This document shows, piece by piece, positions 15,174 through 22,615 of a stretch of DNA of 33,900 bases. Positions within the stretch are counted from its first letter, which is position 1; the number at the start of each line of letters is the position of its first letter. Origin of the DNA: Candidatus Nealsoniibacteriota bacterium (GTDB lineage Bacteria > Patescibacteriota > Minisyncoccia > Minisyncoccales > PWPS01); NCBI GenBank assembly GCA_003554445.1, contig PWGJ01000004.1:1-33900 (forward strand), read 5' to 3'. Position numbers and translations under genes: made by a program. The notes below the pieces were generated by a model, which did not search any database, was not told where the DNA came from, and saw only the letters and a list, made by a program, of their open reading frames with translations.

Positions 15174-16463
15174 CTATTTATCCATCAAAAAGTCAAATAT
15201 CTTTTGATTTTTCTTAATGTCGTGAATATAAGAACGTAATCTTTTCAAGTTTTCTTCGTTTTGGTTTTCAGCTGATTGACCGGTGTGTCGTAGATGCTTT
15301 TGAACTTCTTCTTCCACCTCTTCGTCACTAACCTCAATCTCTTCTTTTTCCGAAATCTTATGAAGAATAATTGCAGCAGCTACATTGTCTTCCGCCTTAC
15401 CTTTCCATTCTTCACGAAGCTCTTCTTTGCTTTTATCAATTTGATCCAAGTAATCATCAAAAGTTACTCCACTTTGCTGAAGCTGTCTTTGCATTTTATT
15501 TTCCATATTATCCAGCTCTCTTTCTACTAAAATGTCGGGTATTTGAAGTTCAGTATTTTCAATTAGTTTTTGAACGATTTTCATCTTTAAACTCTCTTCC
15601 TTTTCGGTTTCTTTTTCGGATTGAATTCCCTCCTCAATCTTTTCTCTCAGCTCTTCCAAGCTGGAAACATTAGGATGAAGCGATTCAGCAAACTCATCTG
15701 TTAACTCGGGAATTTCCTTCTCCGATACTGATTTTAGCTCCAAATTGAAATCAATATCCTTGCCGGCTAACTCTTTATTGTTACTTTCTTCCGGAATCGA
15801 AACGGTAAAATCTTTAACTTCTCCGGCTTTCATTCCCAATATTTCATCCTCAAATCCTTCCAGAGCATTAAATTGTCCGCTTCCCAACTCAAACTCAAAA
15901 TCTTCTTCTTCAATTCTTTTTTCATCTTCAACCTTTCCCGTGAAGCTGACGGTAACCTCATCTTCATTTTTTGCTTTTCTGTCAACTTGTTTGGAAACGG
16001 CTCTCGATTTTTGAATCCTCTCCAAAGTCTCTTCCACTTCACTATCCTCAACTTCCACATCTTCTACCTCTTCATCTGCAATCTTAGAAGCTATTTTTTT
16101 ATAATCGGGAAGCTCAAGTTCGGGCATTACATAAAAACTTGCCTTGTAGACCAAATCATTGCCCGGCGCCAACTGAATGAAATCAACTTCCGGTTGTGAT
16201 ATGGGAAATAAATCATTTTTCTGAATGGCTTCGGGGTAACTTTTTTCAACTGCAATATGTGCCGCTTCATGCCAAACTTTTTCTTTTCCGACTGAGTTTT
16301 CGACAACCTCCCTGGGAGCATTTCCGGGTCTAAATCCCTCAATATCCATCTCTTTGGAGAGGGCTTGAGCTGCTTGATCAACATAATCTTCAAACTCCTC
16401 CAACGGAATCGTCACCTTTAACTCCTTTTTAGAATTTTCTTTGTCTTCTAATTTAATATCCAT
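15174..16463 (-). CDS. tig: Trigger factor (ribosome-associated chaperone and prolyl isomerase)
   Basis: Binds at the ribosome exit tunnel and folds nascent chains. The 429-aa length is normal. The N-terminal ribosome-binding domain carries the signature MDIEGFRPGNAPREVVE (GFRxGxxP loop, about residues 39-55). The central FKBP-like PPIase domain begins at about residue 160 (EDEVTVSFTGKVED, with FELGSGQFNALEGFEDEILGM). The C-terminal helical cradle runs from about 250 to the end, rich in Glu and Lys. The gene is flanked by small single genes rather than clpP/clpX, its common neighbours in many bacteria. It probably has its own promoter (16492-16519). Confidence 0.95.
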   Translation of the reverse strand: MDIKLEDKENSKKELKVTIPLEEFEDYVDQAAQALSKEMDIEGFRPGNAPREVVENSVGKEKVWHEAAHIAVEKSYPEAIQKNDLFPISQPEVDFIQLAPGNDLVYKASFYVMPELELPDYKKIASKIADEEVEDVEVEDSEVEETLERIQKSRAVSKQVDRKAKNEDEVTVSFTGKVEDEKRIEEEDFEFELGSGQFNALEGFEDEILGMKAGEVKDFTVSIPEESNNKELAGKDIDFNLELKSVSEKEIPELTDEFAESLHPNVSSLEELREKIEEGIQSEKETEKEESLKMKIVQKLIENTELQIPDILVERELDNMENKMQRQLQQSGVTFDDYLDQIDKSKEELREEWKGKAEDNVAAAIILHKISEKEEIEVSDEEVEEEVQKHLRHTGQSAENQNEENLKRLRSYIHDIKKNQKIFDFLMDK

Positions 16464-16491
16464 ATTTTTTTAATTTATTTTACTGACATTA

Positions 16492-16519
16492 AGAATAACA
16501 TATTGAGACTGACAGTCAA
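16492..16519 (-). promoter_or_regulatory. Candidate promoter of tig with a small palindrome
   Basis: Minus-strand TTGACT (16519-16514), a 16-nt spacer and TATTCT (16497-16492). The -35 box overlaps the palindrome GACTGACAGTC (16507-16517), which could be an operator or chance. Confidence 0.35.
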
Positions 16520-16521
16520 AG

Positions 16522-16965
16522 TTATTTTCCCAAAATTTGTACTTGAACTCTCCTATTTCTGGATCTGTCCAGTTCCAGTAAAAAAATTCTTTGCCACGTG
16601 CCGAGTTGTAATTTCCCATTTATTAGATTTATGGTGTTGGTCGGAGTTAAATAAACCGCTTTGCAATGAGAATGTCCATTTGCACATTCATCATCACACA
16701 TATTTACGGTTCGAACATCAAAATTATCGTGCTTATAATCGGATTTCCGGGGAGCAACTTCTTCCAAGTTTTTCTTTATATCTTCAATTAAAAGAGGTTC
16801 ATTTTCATTAAGGAGAAGAGTTGCCGTGGTGTGCATTGTCTGTACGTTTACCAACCCGTCCTTGATTCCGGTTTTATCTACAAAATTTTTAATTTCAGTG
16901 GTTATGTCAATAAATTCAAGACATTTTTCAGTTCTTATTTTTAAAGTTTTGTTTTCTATTTTCAT
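16522..16965 (-). CDS. YjbQ family protein (UPF0047)
   Basis: A 147-aa member of the YjbQ/UPF0047 family, whose true role is unclear; weak thiamine-phosphate synthase activity has been reported for relatives. Family marks are the block VQTMHTTATLLLNENEP (about 41-57), the HDNFDVRTVN-type loop, NGHSHCKAVYLTP and the closing GTWQRIFLLELD. The His residues of HTTA and GHSHC are the presumed metal or ligand-binding positions. It stands alone between a bidirectional terminator and tig. Confidence 0.88.
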   Translation of the reverse strand: MKIENKTLKIRTEKCLEFIDITTEIKNFVDKTGIKDGLVNVQTMHTTATLLLNENEPLLIEDIKKNLEEVAPRKSDYKHDNFDVRTVNMCDDECANGHSHCKAVYLTPTNTINLINGKLQLGTWQRIFLLELDRSRNRRVQVQILGK

Positions 16966-17014
16966 TTTTTAATTCGCTACAAAATCTTGTAATTCACTTT
17001 ATTAATTTTAATTT

Positions 17015-17045
17015 AAAAAGCCACCATAAAACAAGGTGGCTTTTT
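17015..17045. terminator. Bidirectional intrinsic terminator
   Basis: Perfect 11-bp stem AAAAAGCCACC/GGTGGCTTTTT (17015-17025 and 17035-17045) with a 9-nt loop; it has a T-tract on either strand. On the minus strand it ends the thpR-murC-acidic protein unit, 8 nt after the last stop codon. Confidence 0.9.
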
Positions 17046-17053
17046 GTTTAGCT

Positions 17054-17272
17054 CTATTTATCTTCTTCTTCATCCGATTCCGAGGCTTCGAAATCCTCAT
17101 CATCTTCTTCTTCAGAGTCATTGAAAGAAGATTCTTCCGGCTCCTTTTCACTCTCCGGGGTCACTTCTTCATCCACCGGAGTCATATCTTCATCCACATC
17201 CTCTAAATCTCCTTTGGTTACGTACCAAATAATGACAATTAAGATTACTATCAATATGACTAACCACTCCAT
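17054..17272 (-). CDS. Small membrane-anchored, highly acidic protein, function unknown
   Basis: A 72-aa protein with a single N-terminal membrane helix (about residues 3-19, an Ile/Val run) and a tail of about 50 residues dominated by Glu, Asp and Ser. The tail has only a few Lys and is likely disordered. With so simple a composition no family can be named. It follows murC by 19 nt and is the last gene before the terminator, so it is cotranscribed with murC. The repeated GAA/GAT/GAG codons could in principle be low-complexity sequence, but the clean membrane anchor and operon position support a real gene. Confidence 0.65.
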   Translation of the reverse strand: MEWLVILIVILIVIIWYVTKGDLEDVDEDMTPVDEEVTPESEKEPEESSFNDSEEEDDEDFEASESDEEEDK

Positions 17273-17291
17273 GATATTTTTAAATTGATTT

Positions 17292-18593
17292 TTAACCTTT
17301 TAAAAAGTCTTCCACCTTATATATGTCTCCTGCCCCAATTATAACTATTAATTCATTCCCCTGCAAATTATCTCTTATTTTGCCGGATATCTCTTTTAGA
17401 TTTCCGGGTAAATATTCAATTTTGCTTGATTCTACCTCGTCTACCAACGCTTTTGAGCTTATTTTATCCTTAATACTCTCCTTCTCCCTTCCCGGAACAC
17501 TATAAATATCAACAATGGAAAGTTTATCAACCGGAGATGACTTAAAAACCTCTACAAACTCCTTTTTTAAGTGCATACTCCTTTGATACTGGTGTGGTTG
17601 GAATATCGCCCATATTCTTCTCTCTTCAAACTTTTCTCTCGCAGCCTGTAAAACTGCTTTCAATTCCGTGGGGTGATGAGCATAATCAAGAACCAAGTCA
17701 TACTTCTTTTGATTAATTTGTATCTTTTTTTGTTCAAATCTTCGCCAAGACCCTTCATATTTTGACAATCCGTCCAGAATAAGATCACTTTCAATCTCCA
17801 AAGTTTTTCCAAGCCTGTAAGCAGCCAATGCATTTTCAAGATTGTGAACCCCGGGAACTTTTATTTTTTCTTTTACTTTTTCAGCAATCGAATCTTCCTT
17901 TGAAAAATAATTAACTTTTTGTTTAACTTTTAACCTCATCAAGTTTTCATCCTCATTATTTATGATTGCAACTCCGTTTTCATCCAATCTGTCAACATAA
18001 TTTTGAAAAGTTTCGAGCAGCTTCTCCAAGTTTTCATAATAATCGACATGCTCAAGTTCTAAGTTGGTAAGAATTATTATATCTGGATGATAATTCAAAA
18101 GTGACCCCTGCCACTCATCAGCTTCAATTAAAAGAATTTCGGAGTTACCCTTTCGATAATTAGAATCATTAAATTCTTTCAATTTGGTTCCCACGATAAC
18201 AGTCGGGTCCAATGAACCGGCTTCCAAAACCAGCGCAGCCATTGATGTAGTGGTGCTTTTTCCATGAGTTCCCGAAACGGCAATCGTAAAATAGTCTTTT
18301 GTCAGTTCTCCTAAAGCTTTCGGATAACTTCTGGTTTCGATTTCCATACTCTTTGCTTTTTTTATTTCAGGATTATCCTCGGGAATTGCCGGAGAAAAAA
18401 TTACAAGATCAGTCTCTTTTTTGATGTTTTTACTGCTGTGTCGATAAGTAATATCTGCTCCGAGCTCTTCCAGGTCCTCAGTAATTTTGCTTTTGGACAA
18501 ATCCGAACCGGTAACTTTATTTTTCTCCAAAAGAAAATGTCTTGCTAAAGCTGAAACTCCGATACCGCCTATTCCTACAAAATGTATGGTCAT
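17292..18593 (-). CDS. murC: UDP-N-acetylmuramate--L-alanine ligase
   Basis: First Mur ligase, adding L-Ala to UDP-MurNAc. The 433-aa protein has the N-terminal Rossmann motif HFVGIGGIGVSALARHFL, typical of MurC, the P-loop AVSGTHGKSTTTSMAALVL, the LLIEADEWQGSLLNYHPD central block, NLELEHVDYYE, and the C-terminal DYAHHPTELKAVLQAAREKF with IFQPHQYQR. It is separated from the mraY-murD-ftsW-murG block by about 3.7 kb, where other bacteria place it next to murG. It overlaps thpR by one base (TAATG), indicating translational coupling. Confidence 0.95.
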   Translation of the reverse strand: MTIHFVGIGGIGVSALARHFLLEKNKVTGSDLSKSKITEDLEELGADITYRHSSKNIKKETDLVIFSPAIPEDNPEIKKAKSMEIETRSYPKALGELTKDYFTIAVSGTHGKSTTTSMAALVLEAGSLDPTVIVGTKLKEFNDSNYRKGNSEILLIEADEWQGSLLNYHPDIIILTNLELEHVDYYENLEKLLETFQNYVDRLDENGVAIINNEDENLMRLKVKQKVNYFSKEDSIAEKVKEKIKVPGVHNLENALAAYRLGKTLEIESDLILDGLSKYEGSWRRFEQKKIQINQKKYDLVLDYAHHPTELKAVLQAAREKFEERRIWAIFQPHQYQRSMHLKKEFVEVFKSSPVDKLSIVDIYSVPGREKESIKDKISSKALVDEVESSKIEYLPGNLKEISGKIRDNLQGNELIVIIGAGDIYKVEDFLKG

Positions 18594-19162
18594 TATTTAT
18601 TACTTTTAATACTTTTAATAATTTTATACTCGGGTCCGCCCTTTTTCAGCCTGCTTTCCATTATTTCGAATGACTCGATTTCAAAATTATCTTCAATGAA
18701 TTGATCTTCCAGAAGAGGGATCTCTTCCAAGGAAATTTTTTTAAATTCAAAAGTTCGGATACGACCCAGAGTTATATGAGGTTTAAACTCTTTAAGATCG
18801 GGGCTGTAGTTGGTATCGGACCCCTTTAACGCATCCTCCACTCGTTTCTTTAATTCTTGTAATTTTTTATTATCTTCCACAATTGCCCAAATCATCTTCG
18901 CCTCCCTCCTATTCGGAATATATTTGATCTCATCAGTATTAACTCGAAAAGAATTAAAGTTAATTTTTTCAACTTCTCTTTCAACTGACTTTAGTTCCGT
19001 TTTTTTAATTTGACCTAAAAAAGCTAAAGTTATATGTAAATTATCGGAAGAAACCCACTTGACCGGATCGCTGTCGAAATCAAGTGAAATCTCTTTCTGC
19101 TTATCAGCTAATTTTCCGATTGTTTTTTTTGGCAAATTAATTGCTATAAAGACTCTTGGCAT
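18593..19162 (-). CDS. thpR: RNA 2',3'-cyclic phosphodiesterase / 2'-5' RNA ligase family (ThpR)
   Basis: A 189-aa 2H phosphoesterase. The two catalytic HxT[LI] motifs are HITLAFLG (His43) and HITLGRI (His129), the spacing expected for the LigT/ThpR family. Relatives open 2',3'-cyclic phosphates on RNA ends or join tRNA halves in vitro; the physiological role is uncertain. MPRVFIAINLP at the N-terminus is also typical. It is the first gene of the thpR-murC-acidic protein unit. The pairing with murC looks like genome packing rather than a shared pathway. Confidence 0.9.
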   Translation of the reverse strand: MPRVFIAINLPKKTIGKLADKQKEISLDFDSDPVKWVSSDNLHITLAFLGQIKKTELKSVEREVEKINFNSFRVNTDEIKYIPNRREAKMIWAIVEDNKKLQELKKRVEDALKGSDTNYSPDLKEFKPHITLGRIRTFEFKKISLEEIPLLEDQFIEDNFEIESFEIMESRLKKGGPEYKIIKSIKSNK

Positions 19163-19184
19163 ATTTTTTTATCTCTTCTTTTCA

Positions 19185-19213
19185 ATTATGTAACAGCTCC
19201 TCAATTATTTCAA
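19185..19213 (-). promoter_or_regulatory. Promoter of the thpR-murC unit
   Basis: Minus-strand TTGAAA (19213-19208), a 17-nt spacer and CATAAT (19190-19185), followed by a 22-nt stretch before the thpR ATG. The rest of the 127-bp divergent region up to the amrS start is extremely A/T-rich and shows only a poor plus-strand -10 candidate (TATGAT, 19271-19276). Confidence 0.5.
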
Positions 19214-19289
19214 CTTTTATTGTTTTTTAATTTTAAATTTTTATTAATTTATATTTAATTTTTTCTAAAATATGATAAAATGATATGTA

Positions 19290-20294
19290 ATGAAAAGAGC
19301 TTTATTGCAAAAAAAGAAGGAAAATGAATTGGTGCAGTGTTTAAATTGTGCACATCTGTGTCTTGTCGATGAGGGTGGTTTCGGAATATGTAAAATGAGA
19401 CAAAACAAAAACGGGGAATTAAAAGTTTGCAACTACGGAAAAGTAGCCGCTCTGAATATCGATCCGATTGAAAAAAAGCCTCTTTATCATTTTTTACCGG
19501 GAACTGAAAGTTTGTCTTTGGGAGTCCCCGGATGTTCATTTAACTGTAAAAATTGTCAAAATTGGAGTCTTTCCCAGAAAAAAAAGGAGGATATAAACGG
19601 AAGACGGTTATCTCCCGCAAATATAGTTAAAATCGCAAAAGATAAAAAATTAAAATCAATCTCTTACACCTACAGTGAGCCGATTATTTTTTTGGAGTAC
19701 GCCTTGGATATAATGACAAAAGCAAAGAAAGAGGGAATTAAAAACGTATGGGTTTCAAACGGCTATTTTTCGGACCTGTCTCTGCAAAAGATTTTGCCGT
19801 ATATCGACGCGATAAATATTGATTTAAAAAGTTTTTCGAAAAACTTTTACAAGGATGTATGTAATGGAAGACTGGAGCCCGTCTTGGATGCAATTAAGAA
19901 GATACAAAAAGATGACGACACCTGGTTGGAGCTGACGACACTGCTTATTCCGGGTTACAACGATGATACTTCGGAAATAACTGACATGGCTCGATTTATT
20001 GCCGACTTAGATAAAGATATCCCCTGGCATCTGTCCCGATTTTCAAGTCGCTTTTCCAAAGATATGAAAGATATCCCAGATACTCCGATGGAGACAATGG
20101 AAAAGGCTTATCGGATTGCAAAAAACGCGGGCCTGAACTACGTCTATCAAGGTAATGTCGTAAATGGTAAAACGGATACCCATTGCCCCAAATGCAACTT
20201 TACAGTTATTCAAAGAGAAAATTATAAAACAAAAAGATTTGACGAAAAAGATTGTTGTCCAGATTGCAATCGAAAAGTCAAACTAATTAATTAA
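19290..20294 (+). CDS. amrS: AmmeMemoRadiSam system radical SAM enzyme
   Basis: Radical SAM protein of the widespread but functionally unsolved AmmeMemoRadiSam set. The 334-aa product has an N-terminal Cys motif (Cys17, Cys20, Cys24, Cys34) like PflA-related proteins of this family. The 4Fe-4S/SAM motif CSFNCKNC (Cys82, Cys86, Cys89) follows GVPG, and TYSEPIIFLEYALDI and VSNGYFS fit the same family. A C-terminal Cys cluster (CPKC and CCPDC, about 298-326) looks like a zinc ribbon. It opens a plus-strand cluster with the LigB/Memo-like gene 1 nt downstream, then a 97-aa gene and the AMMECR1 gene. The substrate is unknown. Confidence 0.93.
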   Translation: MKRALLQKKKENELVQCLNCAHLCLVDEGGFGICKMRQNKNGELKVCNYGKVAALNIDPIEKKPLYHFLPGTESLSLGVPGCSFNCKNCQNWSLSQKKKEDINGRRLSPANIVKIAKDKKLKSISYTYSEPIIFLEYALDIMTKAKKEGIKNVWVSNGYFSDLSLQKILPYIDAINIDLKSFSKNFYKDVCNGRLEPVLDAIKKIQKDDDTWLELTTLLIPGYNDDTSEITDMARFIADLDKDIPWHLSRFSSRFSKDMKDIPDTPMETMEKAYRIAKNAGLNYVYQGNVVNGKTDTHCPKCNFTVIQRENYKTKRFDEKDCCPDCNRKVKLIN

Positions 20295-20295
20295 A

Positions 20296-21078
20296 ATGAG
20301 CTTAAATTTTGCAGCCGTAACTCCTCATCCACCTATCATAATTCCGGGCGTCGGAAACCAAAAAGATTTGACGAAAGTAGCCGATACGGTAGACGCAATG
20401 GAAAAAATTGCAAAAGGGTTTGACGAAAAAGAGGTCGAAACCGTAATTATAATTACACCTCACGGCTCCTCTTCAAAAAAGAAATTCAATATATCCGGAG
20501 CCGAATGCTTCACCAGTTCACTTCCGGGAGCTCTTCTCAGTTTTGACGGAGACTCGGAGCTTGCAGAAAAATTAACCGATTTAAAAGACGTAAAAAAAGT
20601 TCAAAGCGGTAATCTGGATCACGGTGCCTCGGTTCCTCTTTACTTTCTTAAAGAGAAGCGATCCGATTTTAAAGTTGTGCCGATTACCTACTCCCAAAAA
20701 AGTAGAAAAAAGCACTTTGATTTCGGAAAAAAAATATTCGAATTGATTAAAAAGGAAGAAAAAAATATCGGGGTAATAGCATCCGGAGACCTTTCCCACA
20801 AGTTAACTCCGTTCGCTCCGGCCGGCTTTTCAAAAGAAGGCAAAAAGTTTGACGAGAAATTAATTCAGCTTTTAAAAAAAGAGGAGACTAAAAAGATTTT
20901 GGAGATTGATCAAAAGCTAATCGATGAAGCAGCGGAGTGCGGATACAGATCAATTTTAGTCTTGCTCGGAATACTTTCAAACATCGATTATGAATCAAAA
21001 GTACTATCATACGAAGGTCCATTCGGTGTCGGTTACGGAGTAGTTCAATATTTAATTAAAAATGAAAATCAGACTTAA
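20296..21078 (+). CDS. LigB/Memo-like extradiol dioxygenase-fold protein of the AmmeMemoRadiSam system
   Basis: A 260-aa member of the class III extradiol dioxygenase (LigB/Memo) superfamily. Visible blocks are AAVTPHPPIIIPGVG at the N-terminus, VIIITPHGSS, NLDHGASVPLYFL, VVPITYS and GVIASGDLSHKL. They place conserved His residues where this fold binds metal. Memo proteins have this fold but no proven dioxygenase activity. The neighbouring radical SAM and AMMECR1 genes make it the 'B' component of the system, in the LigB-like rather than the classic Memo form. It overlaps the next gene by 17 bp. Confidence 0.85.
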   Translation: MSLNFAAVTPHPPIIIPGVGNQKDLTKVADTVDAMEKIAKGFDEKEVETVIIITPHGSSSKKKFNISGAECFTSSLPGALLSFDGDSELAEKLTDLKDVKKVQSGNLDHGASVPLYFLKEKRSDFKVVPITYSQKSRKKHFDFGKKIFELIKKEEKNIGVIASGDLSHKLTPFAPAGFSKEGKKFDEKLIQLLKKEETKKILEIDQKLIDEAAECGYRSILVLLGILSNIDYESKVLSYEGPFGVGYGVVQYLIKNENQT

Positions 21079-21355
21079 AAAATTTGACGGGAATATAGCT
21101 TATTTAATGCGAAGACTGGGATACCATCCCGACAAAAAATCAAGAAAAAATCAACTCTCTTTTTCCAGACCATTGCGCAATGGTAAATTCCCACGATTTC
21201 ACATCTATTATAATTCGAAGGAAAATGTATTAAATCTTCACCTGGATCAAAAAGCTCCTCGATATCATGGAGCATCGGATCATGCTGCCGAATATGATGG
21301 AAAACTGGTAAAACAAGAGTACGATAGAATAAAATCTTATGTCAGCAATAATTAA
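21062..21355 (+). CDS. Uncharacterised 97-aa protein inside the AmmeMemoRadiSam cluster
   Basis: A small basic soluble protein with a dense set of motif-like blocks: LMRRLGYHPDKKSRKNQLSF (about 15-34), PRFHIYYN, NLHLDQKAPRYHG and a C-terminal SDHAAEYDGKLV. Similar short proteins occur in CPR genomes as I recall, but I know of no assigned function. Its overlaps with both neighbours (17 bp with each) mean it is translated as part of the cluster. Four His residues in a 97-aa protein could bind metal or nucleic acid; this is inference. It may be a lineage-specific fourth member of the system. Confidence 0.75.
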   Translation: MKIRLKKFDGNIAYLMRRLGYHPDKKSRKNQLSFSRPLRNGKFPRFHIYYNSKENVLNLHLDQKAPRYHGASDHAAEYDGKLVKQEYDRIKSYVSNN

Positions 21356-21875
21356 TTTGGTTAAAAAAACAGTTGAAAGTTATGTAAAGGAGCAAAATTT
21401 TCCTGACCCTCCTGAAGAGCTATCTCAAAAAATTAACAATGGAAGCTCCGGAGTCTTTATTACCATAAAAAAACAAGGTGATTTGCGGGGATGTATGGGA
21501 ACCATTGAATCCGAGGAAAATATAGTAAAGCAGATCGTTTCGAGCTCGATAAGCGCGTGCCGAGACCCTAGATTTAAGAGTATAAAAGAGAGTGAACTTC
21601 CCGAGCTTAGTTATGAAGTAAATATCTTAAAAGAACCAAGGGAAGTTATGACGGTCAGTGATTCAAAGATCCCTGAAAATATACCGTTGTTGCAACCTGA
21701 AAAAGAAGGGATTATTGTAAAATCAGGAAATAAAACCGGCCTGCTTTTACCCGGCATTGAGGGAATCGATTCTCCGGATAAGCAGTTAAAATTAGCTTTA
21801 AGGAAGGCAGGAATTGACTTGACTAAAAATTATAAGATATATAAATTTGAAACCGATAAATATGAAGGAATGTAA
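21339..21875 (+). CDS. amrA: AMMECR1 domain protein (AmmeMemoRadiSam system protein A)
   Basis: A 178-aa protein made of the AMMECR1 domain, whose biochemical role is unknown. The family hallmark LRGCMGT is at residues 49-55 and is preceded by GVFITIKKQGD. Further conserved parts are ISACRDPRFKSI, ELPELSYEVNIL, EGIIVKSGNKTGLLLP and the C-terminal YKFETDKYE. It overlaps the 97-aa gene by 17 bp and the following Xer-like gene by at least 14 bp, so the whole plus-strand block is probably one transcript. Confidence 0.93.
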   Translation: MSAIINLVKKTVESYVKEQNFPDPPEELSQKINNGSSGVFITIKKQGDLRGCMGTIESEENIVKQIVSSSISACRDPRFKSIKESELPELSYEVNILKEPREVMTVSDSKIPENIPLLQPEKEGIIVKSGNKTGLLLPGIEGIDSPDKQLKLALRKAGIDLTKNYKIYKFETDKYEGM

Positions 21876-22611
21876 AAAAATAATTAATTATTTTCCGGAT
21901 TTTTTGAAAAGTATTCAAAACTCCAACCTTTCCAAATCAACTTTAAATTGCCACGAAAGACATCTCAGTCAATTTAAAAGATGGCTACTTGCAAATAATT
22001 TGGAAAATATAAAACCGAATGAATTAACTGAGGAAGATATTAAAAATTATATATCTTTTTTGAAAAACAAAAAAAACTCCAGGGGTGACATCATCAGCAA
22101 ACAGACACAAAAAAATTATATAAGAACAATTCGTTACTTTTTAAAGTTTTTAGAAAATAAAGACCTGGATTGCACTTCTTCAGAAAAAGCCAGACTTGAA
22201 AAAAAGATAGAAAGCGATATTCAAAAGCTGGTTAATTATTACTTTAAAACAAAAGGTCTTGATTTGGAAGATATTAAAAAAAGTGCAAGAAAAAAGAAGA
22301 TAATATATTCCAGATATACCAAGCCGGCAAAGGATCTAATTGAACTGGCCGGATCTCTGGATGAAGCCAAAAAAGCCGTCAAAAAGGTGGCCGACTGGGC
22401 AAATTCCAGAAACCTCGACTATGCCATAGAAACCGTCTTTAAAAAATGGCCCGAATTGGACAACTTAAAGCCGAAGAAAAAAGAAAAGAAGCCTTATTAT
22501 AAAGGAGATAAAATGATTAAATCACGAGGAAAATGGTACGTTATAGACAGTCAAGGTGAATGGTTTGAATTTGCAGGAAAAGAAGAGGATATAAATTGGA
22601 AAGAAGAATAA
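21862..22611 (+). CDS. Xer core-binding-like domain fused to an uncharacterised C-terminal domain; no recombinase catalytic domain
   Basis: A 249-aa protein. Residues 8-112 align with the N-terminal DNA-binding SAM-like domain of the Xer protein in this window, for example FPDFLKSIQNSNLSKSTLNC against FDEFFQYLDIERGLSPKSQE, and IISKQTQKNYIRTIRYFLKF against PISKKTRNYYLIAVRNLLNF. After that the catalytic domain (R-K-HxxR-H-Y) is absent. Instead there is a helical segment (RYTKPAKDLIELAGSLDEAK, about 151-170, with WANSRNLDYAIETVFKKWPE) and a short beta-rich end (KWYVIDSQGEWFEFAG). I recall this C-terminal part in other Parcubacterial proteins, without a function. It is not a simple truncation, since an intact second domain follows. 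The ATG at 21862 is preferred; a TTG at 21847 is the alternative. It lies between amrA and fmt. Confidence 0.8.
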   Translation: MKECKKIINYFPDFLKSIQNSNLSKSTLNCHERHLSQFKRWLLANNLENIKPNELTEEDIKNYISFLKNKKNSRGDIISKQTQKNYIRTIRYFLKFLENKDLDCTSSEKARLEKKIESDIQKLVNYYFKTKGLDLEDIKKSARKKKIIYSRYTKPAKDLIELAGSLDEAKKAVKKVADWANSRNLDYAIETVFKKWPELDNLKPKKKEKKPYYKGDKMIKSRGKWYVIDSQGEWFEFAGKEEDINWKEE

Positions 22612-22615
22612 AAAT

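Noticed and set aside
15830-16393. Several long frames on both strands within tig
   Set aside because: They are shadows of the Glu/Lys-rich trigger factor coding sequence, with no start signals or recognisable motifs.
16507-16517. Palindrome GACTGACAGTC as a regulator binding site
   Set aside because: Only 5-bp arms and a single occurrence noticed; it is mentioned with the tig promoter but not claimed as an operator.
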